Notes: a model not told the origin generated them from the sequence alone. Positions 1-9,705 are shown, numbered from the stretch's first letter. The stretch: 64,000 bases of DNA from Polaribacter sp. BM10 (GCF_002005425.1 NZ_CP019704.1:1508001-1572000), one strand, 5' to 3'. A program made the numbers and translations.

Positions 1-1
1 T

Positions 2-673
2 ACTCCATTAACAGCTGTTAGTTTTCAAGACCCAAATAATCCTGCAATAACTTATACAACAAGTTTTGAAGCACCAGGCGGTGTAAAAGAAAGCTTACCT
101 CTTAATGCTGTTCCTGCACCTGCAGTGCAATTAAACTTAGGTTTACCTGCTAAATTTGAAGTTAGTTTAAGATTGGTTCCTAAAGTTGGTTCTGACAATG
201 TAAAAGGAGATTTATTTGGTATTGGATTAAAAAAAGAAATCACAAACTGGTTTGGTCCTTTAGACAAAACACCTTTACATGTTTCTATTTTAGCCGCATA
301 TACAACTATGAATGTTGATTATAACATTGAAGACAGTAACGTAGTAGATGTAACTGATGGAATTGCTCAATTTAAATTAAACTCATACAATGTAGAAGCC
401 ATAGCTTCATTAAACTTCCCTTTTATTAATTTATATGGTGGTTTTGGTTACGGTTCTGGTAGCTCTACGTTAAAAATGTTAGGAGACTATGAATTATCTT
501 ACGGAGGACAAACAAGAACTATTACAGATCCTATAGATTCTGAATTTAACGCTAGCGGATTTAGAACAACACTTGGTACAAGATTAAGCTTAGGGTTCTT
601 TAAAATATTTGGTAGTTATACACTACAAGAATATAACACTGCTAATTTAGGAATTGCAATTAGCATTAGATAA
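2..673 (+). CDS. Outer-membrane protein of the DUF6588 type, C-terminal part
   Basis: The reading frame is already open at the left edge, so only the last 223 codons are here and the true start lies outside the window. The protein has alternating hydrophobic strands rich in Gly, Tyr and Asn and ends in a short strand (AISIR), as expected of a membrane beta-barrel. It resembles the flavobacterial family DUF6588, which has no known function; that assignment is from memory. A strong hairpin terminator follows the stop codon, so this is the last gene of its transcript. Confidence 0.55.
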   Translation, partial: TPLTAVSFQDPNNPAITYTTSFEAPGGVKESLPLNAVPAPAVQLNLGLPAKFEVSLRLVPKVGSDNVKGDLFGIGLKKEITNWFGPLDKTPLHVSILAAYTTMNVDYNIEDSNVVDVTDGIAQFKLNSYNVEAIASLNFPFINLYGGFGYGSGSSTLKMLGDYELSYGGQTRTITDPIDSEFNASGFRTTLGTRLSLGFFKIFGSYTLQEYNTANLGIAISIR

Positions 674-693
674 TTTTTATTTAAATATTCAAC

Positions 694-725
694 AAAAAAA
701 GACATCTCGTTAAGATGTCTTTTTT
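694..725 (+). terminator. Intrinsic terminator
   Basis: Ten-base-pair stem (AAAGACATCT / AGATGTCTTT) around a five-base loop, with a run of six T's at its 3' side. It closes the outer-membrane protein gene. Confidence 0.85.
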
Positions 726-804
726 GGTTTAAAATAGTTAAAAATTCGCCTAAAAAATTGTATTTTAGCGGGATATATTTTAAACAAATAAAAAACATAT
801 AAAT

Positions 805-1731
805 ATGAAAGTTACAGTTGTTGGTGCAGGTGCAGTAGGTGCTAGTTGTGCAGAATACATTGCTATTAAAAATTTTGCTTCTGAAGTTGTTATTTTAGAC
901 ATTAAAGAAGGTTTTGCAGAAGGTAAAGCAATGGATTTAATGCAAACAGCTTCTTTAAATGGTTTTGATACTAAAATTACTGGAAGCACAAATGATTATA
1001 CTAAAACTGCAAATTCTGATGTTTGTGTAATTACTTCTGGTATTCCTAGAAAACCAGGGATGACTCGTGAAGAATTAATTGGTATTAATGCCGGAATTGT
1101 AAAAATGGTTTCTGCTAGTTTAATAGAGCATTCTCCAAACACAATTATCATTGTAGTTTCGAATCCTATGGATACTATGACGTATTTAGTTCATAAAACA
1201 ACAGGATTACCTAAAAATAGAATTATTGGAATGGGTGGTGCATTAGACTCTGCTCGTTTTAAATATAGATTAGCAGAAGCTTTAGGTGCTCCTATTTCTG
1301 ATGTTGACGGAATGGTAATTGGTGGGCACTCAGATAAAGGAATGGTTCCTTTAACTAGATTAGCTACTAGAAACTCTGTTCCTGTTTCAGAATTTATTTC
1401 AGAAGAAAGATTAGAACAAGTAAAACAAGATACTAAAGTTGGTGGTGCAACATTAACTGGTTTATTAGGAACTTCTGCTTGGTATGCTCCTGGTGCTGCA
1501 GTTTCTGGTATGGTACAAGCAATTGCTTGTGATACTAAAAAAATCTTTCCATGTTCTACTTTATTAGAAGGAGAATTTGGTTTAAACGATTTATGTATCG
1601 GAGTTCCTGTTGTTTTAGGTAAAAACGGAATTGAAAGCATTGTAGAAATCAACTTAAGCGAAGCAGAAAAATCTCATTTAGAAGAATCTGCTGCGGGTGT
1701 TTCTAAAACAAACGGTTTATTAGAATTATAA
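805..1731 (+). CDS. mdh: Malate dehydrogenase (LDH-like, NAD-dependent)
   Basis: Oxidises malate to oxaloacetate with NAD+ in the TCA cycle; cytoplasmic. The N-terminal Rossmann fingerprint GAGAVG is at residues 7-12. Substrate-binding arginines fall at 82 and 88 in PRKPGMTREE, the Asp/Arg pair at 148/151 in LDSARF, and the catalytic histidine at 175 in GGHSDKGMVPL. At 308 residues it has the usual length of the lactate-dehydrogenase-like MDH class. Residue 82 is Arg, which favours malate over lactate. It is a single-gene unit between two terminators and converges on the formate-THF ligase gene. Confidence 0.95.
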   Translation: MKVTVVGAGAVGASCAEYIAIKNFASEVVILDIKEGFAEGKAMDLMQTASLNGFDTKITGSTNDYTKTANSDVCVITSGIPRKPGMTREELIGINAGIVKMVSASLIEHSPNTIIIVVSNPMDTMTYLVHKTTGLPKNRIIGMGGALDSARFKYRLAEALGAPISDVDGMVIGGHSDKGMVPLTRLATRNSVPVSEFISEERLEQVKQDTKVGGATLTGLLGTSAWYAPGAAVSGMVQAIACDTKKIFPCSTLLEGEFGLNDLCIGVPVVLGKNGIESIVEINLSEAEKSHLEESAAGVSKTNGLLEL

Positions 1732-1755
1732 GAAACTCTTATTTAAATTATAATT

Positions 1756-1792
1756 AAAAAGTCTAGCTTTAAAAAGCTAGACTTTTTTTATT
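1756..1792 (+). terminator. Bidirectional terminator between convergent genes
   Basis: Stem of about 15 bp (AAAAAGTCTAGCTTT paired with its complement) with a two-base loop. The A-run on one side and T-run on the other let it work for mdh and for the opposing formate-THF ligase gene. Confidence 0.85.
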
Positions 1793-1814
1793 ACTATAAT
1801 TTAAAACTTTTAAA

Positions 1815-3491
1815 TTATGACAATCCAGAAATAACTCCGTTTTTATCGATAAACATATTTTCTGATGCAGGTTTAGAAGGCAACCCAGGCATTCTCATCA
1901 TTTTACCAAGAATAGGAATAACAAATTGTGCACCGGCTGCTATCTCAATTTCACGAACTGTAATTACAAAGTTTTTAGGCCTACCTATTAATTTATCATT
2001 ATCAGAAAATGATTTTTGTGTTTTCGCCATACAAACAGCAAAATCATTAAAACCTAATCTATCAATTCTTTTTAGATTTAATAGCGCTTTGTTATCGTAA
2101 ACAACCTTATCTGCACCATAAATTTCTTTAGCAATTATTTCTATTTTATCTTTTACAGGAGATTGCCAATTATACAAAGGTTTGTATTGTGTTGCTTTTG
2201 TTTCTACTACTTCTACAACAGCTTTTGCTAAATCGCTTGTACCTTCTCCTCCGTTTGCCCATCCTTTAGAAAGGACCGCTTTTACACCTAAATTAGCACA
2301 ACTTTCAATTAAAAAATTAACTTCTTCTTCAGAATCAGAAATAAAAGAATTTATTGCAACTACAGGTTCTATATTAAACTTTCTAATATTTTCTATATGC
2401 TTCTCTAAATTAGCAAAACCTTTTTTTACTTTTGCCAAATCTGCAGTATCATAAGCATCTTTTAATGCGCCACCGTGATGACGTAAAGCTCTAATTGTAG
2501 CTACTAAAACTACACATTTAGGATTTAAATCTGCAAACTGAGATTTAATATTTAGAAATTTTTCTGCACCTAAATCTGCACCAAAACCAGCTTCTGTAAC
2601 AACATAATTAGACAAAGAAAGTCCCATTTTAGTTGCAATAATGGTGTTAGTACCTTGTGCAATATTTGCAAATGGTCCGCCATGAATAATTGCAGGGTTT
2701 TCTTCTAAAGTTTGTACCAAATTTGGTTTAATAGCATCTTTTAATAAAATTGCCATCGCATTTTCGGCTTTCAAATCTCTTGCAAATACAGGCTTTTTAT
2801 CAAAAGTAAAACCAATAAAAATGTTACCCAATCGTTCTTTTAAATTTTCTAAATCAGAAGCCATACAAAGAATTGCCATAACTTCTGATGCCGGAGTAAT
2901 ATTAAAGCCATCTTGTCTAGGTATTCCGTTTGCTGTTCCGCCCAAACCAATAGTTACCTCTCTAAGAGCTCTATCATTCATATCTATAACACGTTTCCAA
3001 AGAATAGTTCTAGGATCTATGTTTAAGTTATTTGTTTTACTTTGAATGTTATTATCAATCAAAGCAGATAGTAAATTATTGGCTTTTTCGATTGCATTAA
3101 AATCTCCTGTAAAATGCAGATTGATGTCTTCCATTGGCACAACTTGAGAATATCCACCGCCAGCTGCACCTCCTTTAATTCCGAAAACAGGCCCTAAAGA
3201 AGGTTCTCTCAAAACCACTGTCGCTTGTTTCCCAATCTTATTTAATCCTTCAGTTAATCCTATGGAAACTGTTGTTTTACCTTCTCCGGCAGGAGTTGGA
3301 GTTAATGCAGTTACCAGAACCAAATTATTTTCTTTCACCTTGGTTTCATCTATTAAATGTAATGGCAATTTAGCTTTGTATTTACCATACATTTCTAAAT
3401 CGTCTTCTTTCACATTTATTTTTACTGCAATTTCTTTTATATGCAACAACTTTTTTGCTTGAGCAATTGCAATATCTGTTTGGTGTTTCAT
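1815..3491 (-). CDS. fhs: Formate-tetrahydrofolate ligase
   Basis: Joins formate to tetrahydrofolate using ATP, giving 10-formyl-THF for one-carbon metabolism; cytoplasmic. The P-loop-like segment TPTPAGEGKTT (residues 64-74) is the family signature, followed by the Gly-rich GIKGGAAGGGYSQV. The length of 558 residues is normal for the family and the chain is intact. It is a single gene with a divergent neighbour upstream. No consensus -33/-7 promoter could be picked out in the gap, which is very AT-rich. Confidence 0.95.
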   Translation of the reverse strand: MKHQTDIAIAQAKKLLHIKEIAVKINVKEDDLEMYGKYKAKLPLHLIDETKVKENNLVLVTALTPTPAGEGKTTVSIGLTEGLNKIGKQATVVLREPSLGPVFGIKGGAAGGGYSQVVPMEDINLHFTGDFNAIEKANNLLSALIDNNIQSKTNNLNIDPRTILWKRVIDMNDRALREVTIGLGGTANGIPRQDGFNITPASEVMAILCMASDLENLKERLGNIFIGFTFDKKPVFARDLKAENAMAILLKDAIKPNLVQTLEENPAIIHGGPFANIAQGTNTIIATKMGLSLSNYVVTEAGFGADLGAEKFLNIKSQFADLNPKCVVLVATIRALRHHGGALKDAYDTADLAKVKKGFANLEKHIENIRKFNIEPVVAINSFISDSEEEVNFLIESCANLGVKAVLSKGWANGGEGTSDLAKAVVEVVETKATQYKPLYNWQSPVKDKIEIIAKEIYGADKVVYDNKALLNLKRIDRLGFNDFAVCMAKTQKSFSDNDKLIGRPKNFVITVREIEIAAGAQFVIPILGKMMRMPGLPSKPASENMFIDKNGVISGLS

Positions 3492-3666
3492 TTTTATATA
3501 ATCTGAATATTATTTTATCAATTTTGAAAAATAAATATAGTTAAATTTCATATTCTATAAAACGATAATCAGAATCGAAACAAACTTTAACATATAAATA
3601 ATTTTCACTCTAACAAACTCATTTAAATAAGATTATATATTTAGAAAGTAAAACAACATTTTTTTA

Positions 3667-3674
3667 TATATTTG
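3667..3674 (+). promoter_or_regulatory. -7 box of the small SecD-head-like gene
   Basis: TATATTTG fits the Bacteroidetes -7 consensus TAnnTTTG exactly. No clear TTG lies 19-20 bp upstream. It ends only four bases before the next gene's ATG, so transcription would begin at or next to the start codon and the mRNA would be leaderless. Confidence 0.5.
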
Positions 3675-3678
3675 GCGC

Positions 3679-4269
3679 ATGCAAGCAAAATGGTACTTTA
3701 GTACTTTCTTTTTAATATTTATATACTTTGGCACATTCCAAGAGCAAGTTTCTTTACCAAACCAAGAAATTGTTCTAGAATTTGTTGATGCAAATATTAA
3801 TGAAAAAGATATTGAAAAATCTATTGCAGAAGTTAAAGAAAAACTACTAAAAGTTGGGATTACAAATATTGTAATTCATAAATCTGAAACGAACACATTA
3901 AAAATCTCTTATTTTAGTAAGATTGATATTAAAAACATAAGAGAAATTCTTTCTAAAGAGAATAAATTACTTTTAAACACAAATTCTCCTTACAAGAACT
4001 CAACAAATTATAATTTTGATGTTTACGAACTAAATGATGCAACACAATTATCTAATGTAGATAAGAAGTTTGTATTCGAAATTAAATACAATTCAGATCG
4101 TTTTACTACTGTTAACTATAGTGCTTTAATTAAAAACTTAGAAAGTAGTACAGCAGATCAATTGTATAAAACTGCTTACAAAGTAAATAAGAACAATCCT
4201 TTTACAAAAGATAAAGCTTCTTGTAAAGAACCAGAAGTTAGGGCTGGCCCCAAATCTTATCTAGATTAA
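3679..4269 (+). CDS. Small exported protein resembling the SecD P1 head domain
   Basis: 196 residues of unassigned function. The N-terminus has a hydrophobic segment (about residues 5-18, FSTFFLIFIYFG) that looks like a signal peptide or anchor, so the product is probably in the periplasm. Residues about 47-100 follow the pattern of a SecD periplasmic head: a helix containing EVKEKLLKVG, a strand, NTLKISYFS, then DIKNIREIL. The matching stretch of the SecDF encoded next door reads EVLRSRIDKFG, a strand, GRIQIELPG, then DIERVTSLI. It lies 160 bp upstream of secDF on the same strand. The resemblance is by eye; a role as SecDF accessory is inference. The start was chosen for the signal-like N-terminus. 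Confidence 0.6.
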   Translation: MQAKWYFSTFFLIFIYFGTFQEQVSLPNQEIVLEFVDANINEKDIEKSIAEVKEKLLKVGITNIVIHKSETNTLKISYFSKIDIKNIREILSKENKLLLNTNSPYKNSTNYNFDVYELNDATQLSNVDKKFVFEIKYNSDRFTTVNYSALIKNLESSTADQLYKTAYKVNKNNPFTKDKASCKEPEVRAGPKSYLD

Positions 4270-4357
4270 CAAAAGTATTTTTAAACACTTTTTAAGAATA
4301 CACTTCAATTTTATGAGAACCATACTCATACGCTAAAAAAACATACAAAAAAATTAA

Positions 4358-4388
4358 TTGTCTGATAATTCGAGAAACTATATATTTG
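4358..4388 (+). promoter_or_regulatory. Promoter of secDF
   Basis: TTG at 4358-4360, 20 bp, then TATATTTG at 4381-4388, a full match to the Bacteroidetes promoter TTG-N19/20-TAnnTTTG. The start codon of secDF is about 40 bp downstream. Confidence 0.75.
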
Positions 4389-4429
4389 CTCGTTTTTAAC
4401 AGAAAAAAGCAGACAATAAAATAAAAAAC

Positions 4430-7429
4430 ATGCAAAACAAAGGACTTATTAAAGTATTCGCTATCCTTTTCGGAATAGTGAGTTTATATCAACTATCATT
4501 TACATTTTTAGCCAATAAGGTAGAAAATGATGCAAAAGTATATGCAGAAGAAAAAGTAACTGATAATGATGCTAGATTAAAAGCAACAACTGAAAAAAAA
4601 TATTTAGACAGTGTTGTGAATAAAAACATTGTAGATTTAGGTATTGCAGAATACACTTACAACGATGTAAGAGACAAAGAAATGAATCTTGGTCTTGATT
4701 TAAAAGGTGGTATTAATGCAATCTTACAAGTTTCTGTAAAAGAAGTTTTAAAGAATTTATCTAACGATTCTAAAAACGAAGCTTTTAACAAGGCTTTAGA
4801 AATTGCAGACGAAAAGCAAAAAAGTAGTAACTCTAACTATTTAGATTTATTTTTCGAAGAATTCGAATTACTTGCTGGAGATACTAAATTAAGCGATCCA
4901 TCAATTTTTGGTACAAAAGCCTTAAGTGATAAAATCTCTTTTAACGAAAACAATATTTCTGTTAGAGAAACTTTACAAAAAGAAATAAACAGCTCTATTG
5001 GTACTGCTTTTGAAGTATTAAGAAGTAGAATTGATAAATTTGGAGTTTCTTCTCCAAACATTCAAAGAATTGGTAACTCTGGTAGAATTCAAATTGAATT
5101 ACCTGGTGCTAAAGACATCGAACGTGTAACTTCTTTAATTACAAGTAAAGCAGAATTACAGTTTTGGGAAGTTTACACAAATGCAGAAGTTTTACAATAT
5201 TTATCTGTAGCAAACTCTAAGTCTATCGAATTATTAAAAGATACATCTGTAACAGAAAAAGTAAAAGACACTACTAAAAAAGATGATATTGATGATTTAT
5301 TAGGAGAATCTATCGATTCTACACAAGTAAATCAAAAAATGCTTTTCTCTTACTTAAGCCCAATGCAAGCACAAATAAGCTCTACAATTGGTTATGCTAA
5401 GGTAATTGATACTGCAAAAGTAAATGATTTATTAAAGAGAAAAGAAATTAGAGATTTATTACCAAACGAGTTACGTTATGTAAAATTCTTATGGGATTAT
5501 AAATCTTTTTCTACAGAAAGAAATGCAACTTCAGATGATGAATTTGAAGCTGATGAATTTATTGCTTTATACGCTATAAAATCTAACAGAAATGATGTTG
5601 CACCTTTAGAAGGTGATGTAATTTTAGATGCGTCTCAAGTATACAGCCAATTGAACAAGCCAGAAGTAAGCATGACAATGAATAGTGGTGCAACAAAAGC
5701 TTGGGCAAAATTAACAACAGATTTAGCTGCACAACCAAACAAATTTATTGCTGTAGTATTAGATGATAACGTTTATACGGCACCAACAGTAAACAATGCA
5801 ATTACAGGTGGTAGCACTTCTATTTCTGGTGGAAGCATGACTGTTGCAGAGGCAGAAGATATTGCTACAGTATTAAAGGCAGGTAAATTACCAGCTGCTG
5901 CAAGAATTATCCAAGCAGAAGTTGTTGGGCCTTCTTTAGGTCAAGAATCTATAAACGCTTCTATCAACTCATTTGGTTTAGCTATTTTATTAGTTTTAAT
6001 CTGGATGGTTTTATACTATGGTAAAGCTGGTTTATATGCAGATATTGCATTAGCAGTAAACATTTTATTTATCTTCGGTATTTTAGCATCATTTAATGCT
6101 GTATTAACTTTACCTGGTATTGCTGGTATTATCTTAACAATAGGTATGTCTGTAGATGCCAACGTAATTATATTCGAAAGAATTAAAGAAAGTTTATCTA
6201 AAAAGAAAGGTTTAAAGCAATCTGTAGAAGAAGGATTCTCTGTAAAAGGAGCATTATCTGCAATTATTGATGCAAACATTACTACATTATTAACAGGTAT
6301 TATTTTATATGTTTTTGGTACAGGACCAATTAAAGGTTTTGCATTAACATTAATGATTGGTATTGCAACATCTTTATTTACTGCAGTATTTATTACACGT
6401 TTATTAATTGACGGTGCTGTAAATAAAAATTCTAAATTAACATTTAACACTTCTATCTCTAAAGGATGGTTCCAAAATATTAATGTAGAGTTCTTAAAGA
6501 AACGTAAAATTGCTTATGTAATTTCTGGTGCAATTATTATTGGAGGTTTAATCTCTATTTTTTCTATCGGATTAAAGCAAGGTGTAGATTTTAAAGGTGG
6601 TAGATCTTATGTTGTTCGTTTTGATCAAGATATGAATGCTACAGAAGTTGCAGAAACTTTAAAAGGAGCATTTGGTACTGCACCAGAAGTAAAAACTTAT
6701 GGTACGCCAAATCAATTAAAAATTACAACAGTTTATAAAATAGAAGACGAAGGACAAGAAGTAGACGAAGAAGTACAAAGTACTTTATTTACAGGTTTAC
6801 AATCTTATTTAGGTGATACTTCTTACGAAAACTTTAAACCTGGTTTCGAAAAAGAAAGTGCTGGTGTAATGAGTTATATTAAAGTAGAACCAACTATTGC
6901 AGATGATATTAAAACATCAGCATTATATGCAGTATTCGGTTCTTTATTAGTAGTATTCTTATACATTTTATTACGTTTTAGAAAGGTATCTTTCTCTATT
7001 GGTGCTGTAATTGCAGTTTTCCATGATGTATTAATCGTATTAGGTGTATTCTCTATTACTTATAGCTTTATGCCTTTTGATATGGAAATTGGTCAATCGT
7101 TTATTGCGGCAATATTAACCGTTGTTGGTTATTCGCTAAATGATACCGTGGTAATATTCGATAGAATTAGAGAATTTGCAGGTATCCATTCTAACTGGAA
7201 ATACAGCGAAGTTGTAGACAAAGCATTAAGTTCTACTTTAGGAAGAACAATCAACACTTCTTTAACAACATTATTAGTAATGTTAGCAATCTTCTTATTT
7301 GGTGGAGATTCTATTAAAGGATTTATGTTTGCCTTAATTGTAGGTGTAGCAGTTGGTACATATTCATCTTTATTTGTGGCAACACCAATAATGTTTGATA
7401 CTTCAAAAAAAGAAGAAAAGAACAAATAG
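4430..7429 (+). CDS. secDF: Protein translocase subunit SecDF (fused SecD and SecF)
   Basis: Inner-membrane motor protein that uses the proton gradient to complete export through SecYEG. The 999-residue chain joins SecD (about 1-680) and SecF (about 690-999). It starts with a TM segment and then has the SecD motif LGLDLKGGI near residue 86, the P1 head (EVLRSRIDKFG near 195), and the first block of TM helices from about residue 510. The SecF half opens with a TM helix and GVDFKGGRS near 717 and ends with four or five TM helices. SecD/SecF fusion is normal in Bacteroidetes. The gene has its own promoter and a strong terminator. Confidence 0.95.
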   Translation: MQNKGLIKVFAILFGIVSLYQLSFTFLANKVENDAKVYAEEKVTDNDARLKATTEKKYLDSVVNKNIVDLGIAEYTYNDVRDKEMNLGLDLKGGINAILQVSVKEVLKNLSNDSKNEAFNKALEIADEKQKSSNSNYLDLFFEEFELLAGDTKLSDPSIFGTKALSDKISFNENNISVRETLQKEINSSIGTAFEVLRSRIDKFGVSSPNIQRIGNSGRIQIELPGAKDIERVTSLITSKAELQFWEVYTNAEVLQYLSVANSKSIELLKDTSVTEKVKDTTKKDDIDDLLGESIDSTQVNQKMLFSYLSPMQAQISSTIGYAKVIDTAKVNDLLKRKEIRDLLPNELRYVKFLWDYKSFSTERNATSDDEFEADEFIALYAIKSNRNDVAPLEGDVILDASQVYSQLNKPEVSMTMNSGATKAWAKLTTDLAAQPNKFIAVVLDDNVYTAPTVNNAITGGSTSISGGSMTVAEAEDIATVLKAGKLPAAARIIQAEVVGPSLGQESINASINSFGLAILLVLIWMVLYYGKAGLYADIALAVNILFIFGILASFNAVLTLPGIAGIILTIGMSVDANVIIFERIKESLSKKKGLKQSVEEGFSVKGALSAIIDANITTLLTGIILYVFGTGPIKGFALTLMIGIATSLFTAVFITRLLIDGAVNKNSKLTFNTSISKGWFQNINVEFLKKRKIAYVISGAIIIGGLISIFSIGLKQGVDFKGGRSYVVRFDQDMNATEVAETLKGAFGTAPEVKTYGTPNQLKITTVYKIEDEGQEVDEEVQSTLFTGLQSYLGDTSYENFKPGFEKESAGVMSYIKVEPTIADDIKTSALYAVFGSLLVVFLYILLRFRKVSFSIGAVIAVFHDVLIVLGVFSITYSFMPFDMEIGQSFIAAILTVVGYSLNDTVVIFDRIREFAGIHSNWKYSEVVDKALSSTLGRTINTSLTTLLVMLAIFLFGGDSIKGFMFALIVGVAVGTYSSLFVATPIMFDTSKKEEKNK

Positions 7430-7446
7430 TTCTAACTTAACTTAAC

Positions 7447-7490
7447 AAAAACCGTTTTCTTGTGCTTAAACATAAGAAAACGGTTTTTTC
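7447..7490 (+). terminator. Terminator of secDF
   Basis: Perfect ten-base-pair core CCGTTTTCTT / AAGAAAACGG with flanking A and T runs and a 12-base loop. It shows that coding in the following frame cannot sensibly begin inside this hairpin. Confidence 0.9.
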
Positions 7491-7507
7491 ATTTCATTAA
7501 TAGCAGT

Positions 7508-7515
7508 TATATTTG
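7508..7515 (+). promoter_or_regulatory. -7 box of the hpt-adk gene
   Basis: TATATTTG, a perfect TAnnTTTG box, eight bases before the ATG at 7523. The -33 region is only T-rich (TTTTTTC). It places the transcription start very near the ATG and rules out starts further upstream. Confidence 0.55.
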
Positions 7516-7522
7516 CAAACTT

Positions 7523-8641
7523 ATGAGTATTATAAAACTTCAAGACCTTTATTTTAAACCTTATATTAATAAGGATAAAATTTCGGCAATTGTAAAGTAT
7601 TTAGCAACAGCTGTAAAAGCAGATTTACCAAAAGATGAAGTTCCTATTTTTGTAGGAATTTTAAACGGATGCTTTTTATTTGCAGCAGATTTTATTAGAG
7701 AATATCAAGGCGATTGTGAAGTTTCTTTTGTTAAGTTAGCTTCTTACAATGGCACAAGTAGTACAGATAATGTTAAACAGTTAGTTGGTATTAACGAAGA
7801 TTTAACTGGCAGAACCGTTATCATCTTAGAAGACATTATAGATACAGGTACAACGCTTCAAGAAATTTATAATATCTTTAAAGATAAAAATGTAAAGCAA
7901 CTAAAAGTAGCTACGTTATTTTTTAAACCAGATGTTTTTAGAAAAGAACTACCCATAGATTATATCGGTCAAAGTATCGAAGATAAATTTATTGTTGGTT
8001 ATGGTTTAGATTATAATGGTTTAGGAAGAAATTACCCAGAAATATATCAATTATCAACAACACCACAAATGAAAAACATCGTATTATTTGGCCCTCCAGG
8101 AGCTGGAAAAGGAACACAAGCAGAGTATTTAAAGGAAATGTATAATTTAGTACACATTTCTACTGGAGACGTATTCCGTTTTAACATCAAAAACCAAACA
8201 GAACTTGGTATGTTGGCTAAAAAATATATGGATGATGGCAATTTAGTACCAGATGAGGTTACTATTAACATGCTAAAAGCAGAAGTAGAAAAAAATACAG
8301 ATGCTAAAGGTTTTATTTTTGATGGTTTTCCAAGAACAGAATCTCAAGCAGAAGCTTTAGATGTATTTTTAGCGGAAAAAGGAGAACAAATAAATGGTAT
8401 GGTTGCTTTAGAAGTGCCAGAAGACGTATTAGTTACTCGTTTATTAGAAAGAGGTAAAACAAGCGGAAGAACAGACGATACCGACGAAGGTAAAATTAGA
8501 AACCGCTTTAATGAATACAACACAAAAACTGCAATTCTTAAAGATTATTTTGAAGCTCAAAATAAATATTACGGAATTAATGGTGTTGGTTCTATAGAAG
8601 AAATAACACAAAGAATTTCTAAAGTATTTGATACTTTATAG
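7523..8641 (+). CDS. Fused hypoxanthine phosphoribosyltransferase-adenylate kinase
   Basis: One 372-residue chain carries two purine enzymes. Residues 1-182 are a type I phosphoribosyltransferase of the HPRT kind, with the PRPP loop EDIIDTGT at 103-110; it salvages hypoxanthine or guanine to the nucleotide. Residues 183-372 are adenylate kinase, with P-loop GPPGAGKG at 190-197, the AMP-binding FDGFPRT, and a short lid (RGKTSGRTDD) without the zinc-binding cysteines of long-lid forms. A Met at 183 sits exactly where a stand-alone Adk would begin. The frame is open upstream to 7460, but that part lies inside the secDF terminator, so the ATG after the -7 box was chosen. I believe the fusion is common in Flavobacteriaceae. 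Confidence 0.93.
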   Translation: MSIIKLQDLYFKPYINKDKISAIVKYLATAVKADLPKDEVPIFVGILNGCFLFAADFIREYQGDCEVSFVKLASYNGTSSTDNVKQLVGINEDLTGRTVIILEDIIDTGTTLQEIYNIFKDKNVKQLKVATLFFKPDVFRKELPIDYIGQSIEDKFIVGYGLDYNGLGRNYPEIYQLSTTPQMKNIVLFGPPGAGKGTQAEYLKEMYNLVHISTGDVFRFNIKNQTELGMLAKKYMDDGNLVPDEVTINMLKAEVEKNTDAKGFIFDGFPRTESQAEALDVFLAEKGEQINGMVALEVPEDVLVTRLLERGKTSGRTDDTDEGKIRNRFNEYNTKTAILKDYFEAQNKYYGINGVGSIEEITQRISKVFDTL

Positions 8642-8693
8642 ATTTTTAAATTAAATGTAATTAAGCATTTAATTTTATATTTAATTAGAAAAC

Positions 8694-9683
8694 ATGACTG
8701 AAGGAAATTTTGTCGATTATATAAAGATTTACGCATCTTCTGGTAAAGGAGGTCAAGGTTCTGTGCATTTACACAGAGAAAAATTCATTACCAAAGGAGG
8801 ACCTGATGGTGGTGATGGTGGCCGTGGAGGACACATAATTTTGCGTGGAGATAAAAACATGTGGACATTATTTCACTTAAAGTTTAAACGTCATTTTAGA
8901 GCAGAAGGTGGTGGCGCCGGAAGTGCAAGTAGAAGTACTGGTAAAGATGCAGAAGATATCTATATCGATGTACCTTTAGGTACAATTATTAGAGATGCAG
9001 ATACGGATGAAATTCTACATGAAATTACAGAAGATCAAAAAGAAGTAATCTTATTACCTGGTGGTAAAGGCGGACTTGGAAACTGGAATTTTAAATCTTC
9101 TACAAACCAAACACCAAGATACGCTCAACCTGGTATCGATGGTCAAGATGGTTGGTTTAGAATCGAATTAAAGTTATTAGCAGATGTTGGTTTGGTTGGT
9201 TTTCCTAATGCGGGTAAATCTACTTTATTATCTGTTTTAACTGCTGCAAAACCTAAAATTGCAGATTATGCTTTTACAACACTAAAACCAAATTTAGGTA
9301 TTGTAGAATATAGAAATCATCAATCTTTTGTAATTGCAGATATTCCTGGTATTATAGAAGGTGCTGCAGAAGGTAAAGGTTTAGGTCATCGTTTTTTACG
9401 TCATATCGAAAGAAACTCTGCGTTATTATTCTTAGTTCCTGCAGATAGTGATGATATTAATAAAGAATATGAAATTCTTTTAAACGAGCTTAAAAAACAC
9501 AATCCAGAGTTATTAGATAAGGATAGATTGTTAGCTATTTCTAAAACAGATATGTTAGATGAAGAGTTACAAGCAGAAATTAAAGCCGAATTACCAAAAG
9601 GTGTAGAAGCTATCTTTATTTCTTCGGTTGCTCAAAAAGGTTTACAAGAATTAAAAGACAAACTTTGGAAAATGCTGAATTAA
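8694..9683 (+). CDS. obgE: Ribosome-associated GTPase Obg
   Basis: Essential GTPase that binds the large ribosomal subunit and takes part in ribosome assembly and stress response. The N-terminal Gly-rich Obg fold covers residues 1-160 ([12 protein letters not shown] at 35-46). The G domain has G1 GFPNAGKST at 169-177, then DIPG (G3) and SKTD (G4). The length of 329 residues is typical of Bacteroidetes forms, which lack the long C-terminal OCT extension of some phyla. It lies 52 bp after hpt-adk with no terminator between, so the two may share a transcript. Confidence 0.95.
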   Translation: MTEGNFVDYIKIYASSGKGGQGSVHLHREKFITKGGPDGGDGGRGGHIILRGDKNMWTLFHLKFKRHFRAEGGGAGSASRSTGKDAEDIYIDVPLGTIIRDADTDEILHEITEDQKEVILLPGGKGGLGNWNFKSSTNQTPRYAQPGIDGQDGWFRIELKLLADVGLVGFPNAGKSTLLSVLTAAKPKIADYAFTTLKPNLGIVEYRNHQSFVIADIPGIIEGAAEGKGLGHRFLRHIERNSALLFLVPADSDDINKEYEILLNELKKHNPELLDKDRLLAISKTDMLDEELQAEIKAELPKGVEAIFISSVAQKGLQELKDKLWKMLN

Positions 9684-9705
9684 AAAAATCAGTTTTAAAA
9701 CAAAT

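Noticed and set aside
7460..7522. Upstream extension of the hpt-adk frame
   Set aside because: It begins within the secDF terminator hairpin and upstream of the -7 box; the HPRT domain is complete from the ATG at 7523.
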